Positions 13,662 through 17,798 of a DNA stretch of 17,798 bases are shown here, piece by piece (position 1 is the stretch's first letter; each line of letters begins with the position of its first letter). The DNA is taken from the NCBI GenBank assembly GCA_029261435.1, contig JAJDBI010000097.1, positions 1-17,798 of the forward strand, given 5' to 3'. The notes beneath the pieces are model-generated. The model had not been told where the DNA came from, searched no databases, and saw only the letters and a list, made by a program, of their open reading frames with translations. The position numbers and the translations under genes were made by a program. The DNA comes from Nitrospinaceae bacterium (GTDB lineage Bacteria; Nitrospinota; Nitrospinia; Nitrospinales; VA-1).

Positions 13662-15173
13662 TCAGTTTTTGCCGATGAATTGTTCTTCCTGTTGATTATG
13701 ATTTTTCCGGAACTCTAGAGCCAATAAAATATAAAACGGCAGGTATTCGACCCAGGGAATCCAGGAACTCAATCCCTTAAATTCTTGATAATCAAAATAA
13801 AAGTCCAGGTAATACAGACCCACTAGTCCGGTCAGGGCGATCCACGAACGCGCGGGAAACACACATAAAAATGGCACGACCCAGCAGAGGTACCAGGGGT
13901 TCTGCACGGGGCTAAGAAGGAAGACGAGTGCCATGATCCAGAAAAGTCCACGGACAAATTCTACAGGTTGTTCGAGAAGAGAGGTTTCTTTATACAGCAA
14001 CCGAAATAGAACTCCGATTAATATAAGAGCTACAGCAACCTTGCTCAAAAAAATCGGTAATGGATTGGACAATATTGTTTCATTTGCCAGTTCACCCGAC
14101 AAAATTTTGAAGATGAAAACCAGAATAGCAAAAATGCTGTCATTACTTTGCCAGTACAAGGTGAAGGCTTTCAGCCCGTCAAATATCTGTAGTCCGATCC
14201 CCGTAAAGGGTAGATAACCCAAAACAACCACCCCGAGAAATAGACCGGTATTGCCCAAAAGAGTCAGCCAGGGCTTCTTTCCAACTTGTGTCATTTTTTC
14301 ATGACAGGCTTTCAGGTATAGAGGCAGTAAAATCACAGGATACAGTTTTCCCAGAAACCCAAAGGCGAGAAACAGGGTTGCCAGTTTATGACGGTGGCAC
14401 AGCAAAAAATAAATGGAGCCGGAGAGCAGGGATATCCCGATAATATCCAGATGAGTCGAGTTAAAAGTTTCTTTGATAATCAGAGGACTCCAGAAATAAA
14501 TCAGGCAATTAGATTTATCCAGTCCCAGTTTGGAAAGAATGCCAACGATAAAAACCAAAGCCAAAACGTCGAATACTAAAAACCCTGCCCGCAGGACAAC
14601 AATGCTGTCGGGTTTTATCTGATGCGTCAGACGGAACACAAACTGAGCCATCGGTGGGTAGATGGTTGGCACATCTGGATGGTTTACCCGATCCAGATAT
14701 TTCAAGGATTTTGGAGAGGCCCATTTCAGTGTGTCGAGTAGTTCCAGGTCACGTTCGTTACGCTCAACATAAGTCTCATAATAGCTTTCCGGGTTCTGAA
14801 TTCTCAGAGACTTGAAGTTGTTCACTTCGGAGGGAGCGTATTCAAATGGGTTGATTCCATTTGCAAACACTTTTCCATCCCATAAATAACGATAGACATC
14901 ATCTTCCTGAATCTGCTGAGAGGGCAGAATGACAGCACGAAACAGCAGGCCGAACACTATGATCATCCAAAAATTTCCACGGTCATTGGGGCGTTTGCGT
15001 ACAAAATACCAGGTGAGGCCATAAAGTGTGCACAAGGAAAAATAAACAGCGAGATAGGTGAGGATGGGTCTTTCTGAATACCCTTCTCCCCAGTTGAACT
15101 GGTGAGAGAGTTGGGTCAGAAAAGCATAAAGCAGAAGGCTGGTTGCCCCTGTTAATAAGACGGGGGAACGCAC
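13662..15173 (-). CDS. Polytopic GT-C-type glycosyltransferase
   Basis: A 503-residue integral membrane protein with about ten to twelve hydrophobic helices. Between helices 2 and 3 it carries QEDDVYRYLWDGKVFANGINPF (E90-F110), the acidic loop typical of polyprenol-phosphate-sugar-dependent GT-C enzymes related to PIG-M and bacterial mannosyltransferases. YPPMAQF, WSPLIIKETFNSTHLDI and FGFLGKLYPVILLPLY are further family-like segments. It would transfer a sugar from a lipid-linked donor on the outer face of the inner membrane; donor and acceptor are unknown. The GTG start shares one base with the TAG of the upstream TPR lipoprotein gene, so the two are translationally coupled. It is the last gene of the mla-type operon. 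Confidence 0.82.
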   Translation of the reverse strand: MRSPVLLTGATSLLLYAFLTQLSHQFNWGEGYSERPILTYLAVYFSLCTLYGLTWYFVRKRPNDRGNFWMIIVFGLLFRAVILPSQQIQEDDVYRYLWDGKVFANGINPFEYAPSEVNNFKSLRIQNPESYYETYVERNERDLELLDTLKWASPKSLKYLDRVNHPDVPTIYPPMAQFVFRLTHQIKPDSIVVLRAGFLVFDVLALVFIVGILSKLGLDKSNCLIYFWSPLIIKETFNSTHLDIIGISLLSGSIYFLLCHRHKLATLFLAFGFLGKLYPVILLPLYLKACHEKMTQVGKKPWLTLLGNTGLFLGVVVLGYLPFTGIGLQIFDGLKAFTLYWQSNDSIFAILVFIFKILSGELANETILSNPLPIFLSKVAVALILIGVLFRLLYKETSLLEQPVEFVRGLFWIMALVFLLSPVQNPWYLCWVVPFLCVFPARSWIALTGLVGLYYLDFYFDYQEFKGLSSWIPWVEYLPFYILLALEFRKNHNQQEEQFIGKN

Positions 15174-16066
15174 TAGGGATTGCGGGCGAAAGAACTTTGT
15201 CCTTCAAGAGTTTTCAACAGCTCGATCTCTTGACTGGAAAGAGTTTTGTAAATATCCAGCACGCTCCGGTGAACATAGGGGTCGTCATTTTTCAGGCTTA
15301 GAGCAGACCAGTAACGTGAAAGGGCTTCCCGGAACATTTTTTTCTTCTTATACAGATCTCCGAGTTTGATATAAATATCCAACCGGTCCGGTTCCAGAAC
15401 CGAAACTCTTTCAAAATAATTGACTGCCTCAAGATAATCTCCCGATCGTTCATATTCTTCGCCAAGAGTTTCCAGAAAGGATGGATTCTCTGCTTCGAGA
15501 TCAATGGATTTTTTCAGGTGTTCAATGCCGGTGGAAAACTTTTCTCGCTTAAGGTGCAATCTCCCCAATCGATAGTGGGTGAGAGCATGCTGGTTATCAA
15601 TGCTCAATGCTTTAATATATTTTTGTTCGGCCTCGGCAAGTTTTCCCTCCCTTTCCTTGAACTCTCCTAAAACGCTTAGAGGGTGGGCCGAATCCGGGTT
15701 ATTACTTGTTGCCGTTTCAAGTTGCTTGAACGCTTCGTTTGGATTTCCTTTGTTATAAAAAATTCCTGCAAGATTAATGCGGCTGAAAGTGTCTTCGGAA
15801 ATTTTCAAAACATCCTGGTAGAGGTTCTCAGCCTGGTCGGTTTTGCCTTGATCCTGATATACAACTGCCAGGTTATACATGGCGAAAGTGTCTTTGGGGT
15901 TTTTTCTGAGTGCCAGTTTATACTCTTCAATTGCCTTGGCGTATTGCTGGCTATCATAATGTTCCACACCTTTATTGAAATGTCCTTCAATAGGTGCGGG
16001 AACATTAGCGCAACCAAAAAATAACGCCACCACCACAATCCCTGATAAATTATAAATTCTAATCAT
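15173..16066 (-). CDS. TPR lipoprotein in the mla operon
   Basis: A 297-residue protein with a short lipoprotein signal (hydrophobic LSGIVVVALFFG, then Cys19 in FFGC; the box is slightly unusual in having Phe at -3). From about residue 28 to 275 there are roughly seven consecutive TPRs, for example YAKAIEEYKLALRKNPKD, KTDQAENLYQDVLKIS and AEAEQKYIKALSIDNQ. The C-terminal 20 residues are non-repeat (ELLKTLEGQSSFARNP). It starts six bases after mlaD and overlaps the glycosyltransferase start by one base. Context suggests an envelope adaptor for the phospholipid transporter or the glycosyltransferase. That is inference; a general scaffold is equally possible. Confidence 0.87.
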   Translation of the reverse strand: MIRIYNLSGIVVVALFFGCANVPAPIEGHFNKGVEHYDSQQYAKAIEEYKLALRKNPKDTFAMYNLAVVYQDQGKTDQAENLYQDVLKISEDTFSRINLAGIFYNKGNPNEAFKQLETATSNNPDSAHPLSVLGEFKEREGKLAEAEQKYIKALSIDNQHALTHYRLGRLHLKREKFSTGIEHLKKSIDLEAENPSFLETLGEEYERSGDYLEAVNYFERVSVLEPDRLDIYIKLGDLYKKKKMFREALSRYWSALSLKNDDPYVHRSVLDIYKTLSSQEIELLKTLEGQSSFARNP

Positions 16067-16072
16067 CGTTGT

Positions 16073-17182
16073 CTATTTGACCTTGTCCAGTCGTTTCATG
16101 CGAATATCAGATTGTCCGGGAACCGTGGCTTCTGCGGGTGGAAGGGCTACCTCATCGGACTTGCGGACCAGTTTCCAGGGGTTCCGTTTCAAGTCGTCAG
16201 TCAATGATTTCAGATTTCGCGATGTTTCGTTCATGTTCTGGAGAAGAAGAAGCAGGTTTCTACGATTCTCCACCATGATCGAGTTGCCTTGCCCCAGAGT
16301 CTGTTCAACGCTGGTTGCAGTGCGGTCTATATCGGTTGTGATTTCCTGCGCGTTCGCTTCCATACTATTGATCAAACTGGTCACACCCGGTCGCGTGTCT
16401 GCAAGAAGGATTTCCATTTCCCGTGTCAGGCTATGCATCTGAGTGATAATCTCGCGGACTTCCATATCCTTGTCGGTGAACAGCTTGTCGGTTTTTTCTG
16501 AAACCGAAGCCACATGGCTCAGAGTAGATTGCAGTTTGCCGCTACTTTCATCAATCATAGTTGAAACTTTTTCGGAAATATTCAGAGCATTTTCCATATT
16601 GGCGCGGACGTATTTGCGATTTTCATTCAAAATTACATCGACATTTGAAAGAGAGCTTCGCACATCTTTCAAGGTAGACCGGGCATCGGTAACAAGCTCC
16701 TGACTGAGTTTAGTGAATCGTCGTATCTCCAGCACTACTTCGGTAGCCATGTCACCGATCTTGGCAATTTCAAACGAGTCCTCCCCGATCAACTCCACTA
16801 TGTTGCCCAAAGGAGCCGATCCCAGGGAGCCGGGACGTACATCTATATAGAGTCCTCCCATCAGTCCGGAGGTTTTTATCACGGCAATGGAATCTTTTTT
16901 GATTGTGATCTTTGGGTTGACCTCTGTCACCGCCACCACTCGGTCATGACTCTTAGCGTCGCCGAGCAGTTCAATTTCTTTGACCGAACCGATATCAAGA
17001 CCGGCATAGCGTACTGGCGCGCCGACCTCTATCCCGCCTGTAGCATTGAACACGATGCGCAACATCCTCTTGGGTTTGAAATAATCTTGCAGATTTCCCA
17101 GCATGAAAATCATGACGATCAAACCCATCATGCTGATGAAAATAAAAAACCCTGCTTTGACCTCTGAAGAACGATATTCCAT
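16073..17182 (-). CDS. mlaD: MCE-domain substrate-binding protein (MlaD-like)
   Basis: MlaD-type proteins form hexameric rings that carry phospholipids between the inner and outer membranes, in complex with MlaE and MlaF. This 369-residue copy has one N-terminal transmembrane helix (about 11-30) and an MCE domain (about 38-117: LRIVFNATGGIEVGAPVRYAG, GLDIGSVKEI, KTSGLMGGLYIDVRPG). A long helical, coiled-coil-prone C-terminus follows (about 145-335). It ends in DLKRNPWKLVRK, a motif common near the C-terminus of this class, and a short Pro/Ala-rich tail. It is about twice the length of E. coli MlaD, so the helical needle is extended. The ATG lies four bases after the mlaF stop. MlaC- and MlaB-like genes are not seen downstream. 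Confidence 0.93.
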   Translation of the reverse strand: MEYRSSEVKAGFFIFISMMGLIVMIFMLGNLQDYFKPKRMLRIVFNATGGIEVGAPVRYAGLDIGSVKEIELLGDAKSHDRVVAVTEVNPKITIKKDSIAVIKTSGLMGGLYIDVRPGSLGSAPLGNIVELIGEDSFEIAKIGDMATEVVLEIRRFTKLSQELVTDARSTLKDVRSSLSNVDVILNENRKYVRANMENALNISEKVSTMIDESSGKLQSTLSHVASVSEKTDKLFTDKDMEVREIITQMHSLTREMEILLADTRPGVTSLINSMEANAQEITTDIDRTATSVEQTLGQGNSIMVENRRNLLLLLQNMNETSRNLKSLTDDLKRNPWKLVRKSDEVALPPAEATVPGQSDIRMKRLDKVK

Positions 17183-17186
17183 TAGA

Positions 17187-17798
17187 TTAGACTCGACTCA
17201 TTTCTTTTAGTTCATCCCCATAATCTGTCAGGCTTTTGCTGAACGGAATGGGTCCATCCGGACTGCCTTCAATAAACTGTGTCACTCTTGGGTCTTCGCT
17301 GTTGCGAATTTCATCCGGTGTTCCCTCCGCGATAATCTTGCCTTTGAACAGCATGATTATTTTATCCGAAATACGCATGGCACTGGGGATTTCATGCGTG
17401 ACCACCACCGAGGTGATGCCCATTTTCTTACTGAGGTCGATGATTAACTTGTCAATCACGCCGATAGAAATAGGGTCCAGTCCCGCTGATGGTTCATCAT
17501 AAAAAACAATTTTAGGATCCAGAGCAATGGCCCGGGCCAGAGCAATGCGTTTGACCATGCCACCAGACAGTTGAGCTGGCTTGAGGTGCTCAGCCCCCCT
17601 GAGTCCAACCATCTCCAGTTTCATCTTAACCATGATAAGGATAGTGCCTTCGTTAAGATCAGTATGTTCCCTCATGGGCAGGGCTACATTATCTTCCACC
17701 GTCAGGGAGTTGAACAAGGCGCCGCTTTGAAACATGATGCCAAACTTTTTGCGGACATTATTGATCGCCGCGCCTTTGAGTTGAGTGACCTCTTCTCC
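17187..17798 (-). CDS. mlaF: ABC transporter ATPase MlaF (N-terminus beyond window)
   Basis: The frame is open to the window edge, so the ATG at 17735 (part of GIMFQSGALF) is internal, not the start. The visible 203 residues include the Q-loop (FQSGALF), the ABC signature (LSGGMVKR), Walker B with catalytic Glu (IVFYDEPSAGLDP) and the H-loop (VVTHE); Walker A lies upstream and is not visible. FQSGALFNSLTV and EPSAGLDPI are typical of MlaF/Ttg2A. It powers phospholipid transport with the permease MlaE and with the MlaD encoded four bases downstream. The C-terminus (PFSKSLTDYGDELKEMSRV) is a short extension. MlaE is expected just outside the window, beyond the 5' end. Confidence 0.94.
   Translation of the reverse strand, partial: GEEVTQLKGAAINNVRKKFGIMFQSGALFNSLTVEDNVALPMREHTDLNEGTILIMVKMKLEMVGLRGAEHLKPAQLSGGMVKRIALARAIALDPKIVFYDEPSAGLDPISIGVIDKLIIDLSKKMGITSVVVTHEIPSAMRISDKIIMLFKGKIIAEGTPDEIRNSEDPRVTQFIEGSPDGPIPFSKSLTDYGDELKEMSRV

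Overview
The window reads as a chromosomal segment of a Gram-negative (diderm) bacterium with moderate GC. The evidence is outer-membrane-type lipoproteins, a periplasmic protein, and an MCE/Mla phospholipid-transport operon. Three TPR proteins, a standalone alpha/alpha-toroid protein and a Mla operon carrying a TPR lipoprotein would fit a marine Nitrospinota or deltaproteobacteria-like lineage. That assignment is a weak inference; no 16S or other marker is present. I see no integrase, transposase, CRISPR array, tRNA or rRNA.

Layout. (1) 1-2250: the 3' part of a TPR protein; a small gene of unknown function whose stop overlaps it convergently; a divergent control region with two dyads; a secreted protein that looks like a degenerate member of a small zinc-peptidase-like family, followed by a clear terminator; and a small four-helix membrane protein. 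(2) 2251-6385, minus strand: a thiamine operon thiS-thiG-thiE-thiC, with a sigma70-like promoter, a TPP riboswitch and an intrinsic terminator in its leader. The aptamer 3' strand is complementary to the terminator 5' arm, so the switch can be read directly. The operon would make the thiazole and HMP halves of thiamine and join them; thiF, thiD, thiL and thiO/thiH are not in the window. (3) 6418-9011: a TPR lipoprotein with an SH3-like C-terminus, convergent with an orphan sensor histidine kinase. (4) 9375-11308: a near-consensus promoter driving a six-repeat toroid (prenyltransferase/squalene-cyclase-like) protein, followed by a LicC-like nucleotidyltransferase. (5) 11610-13559: a small membrane protein, a HAD-family protein lacking the second motif I aspartate, and a pentapeptide-repeat protein. 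(6) 13662-17798, minus strand: a tightly packed operon mlaF-mlaD-TPR lipoprotein-GT-C glycosyltransferase, continuing upstream beyond the window.

The intergenic regions at 2251-2471 and 11913-12306 hold G/C-rich hairpins and degenerate repeat-like sequence that resemble each other. A short perfect palindrome core (CAGCGTCACGCTG) occurs at both 2459 and 10506.

The most interesting items are the degenerate peptidase-like secreted protein, the ThiS with a residue beyond its Gly-Gly tail, the fully readable TPP switch, the toroid/nucleotidyltransferase pair, and the unusual composition of the Mla operon.
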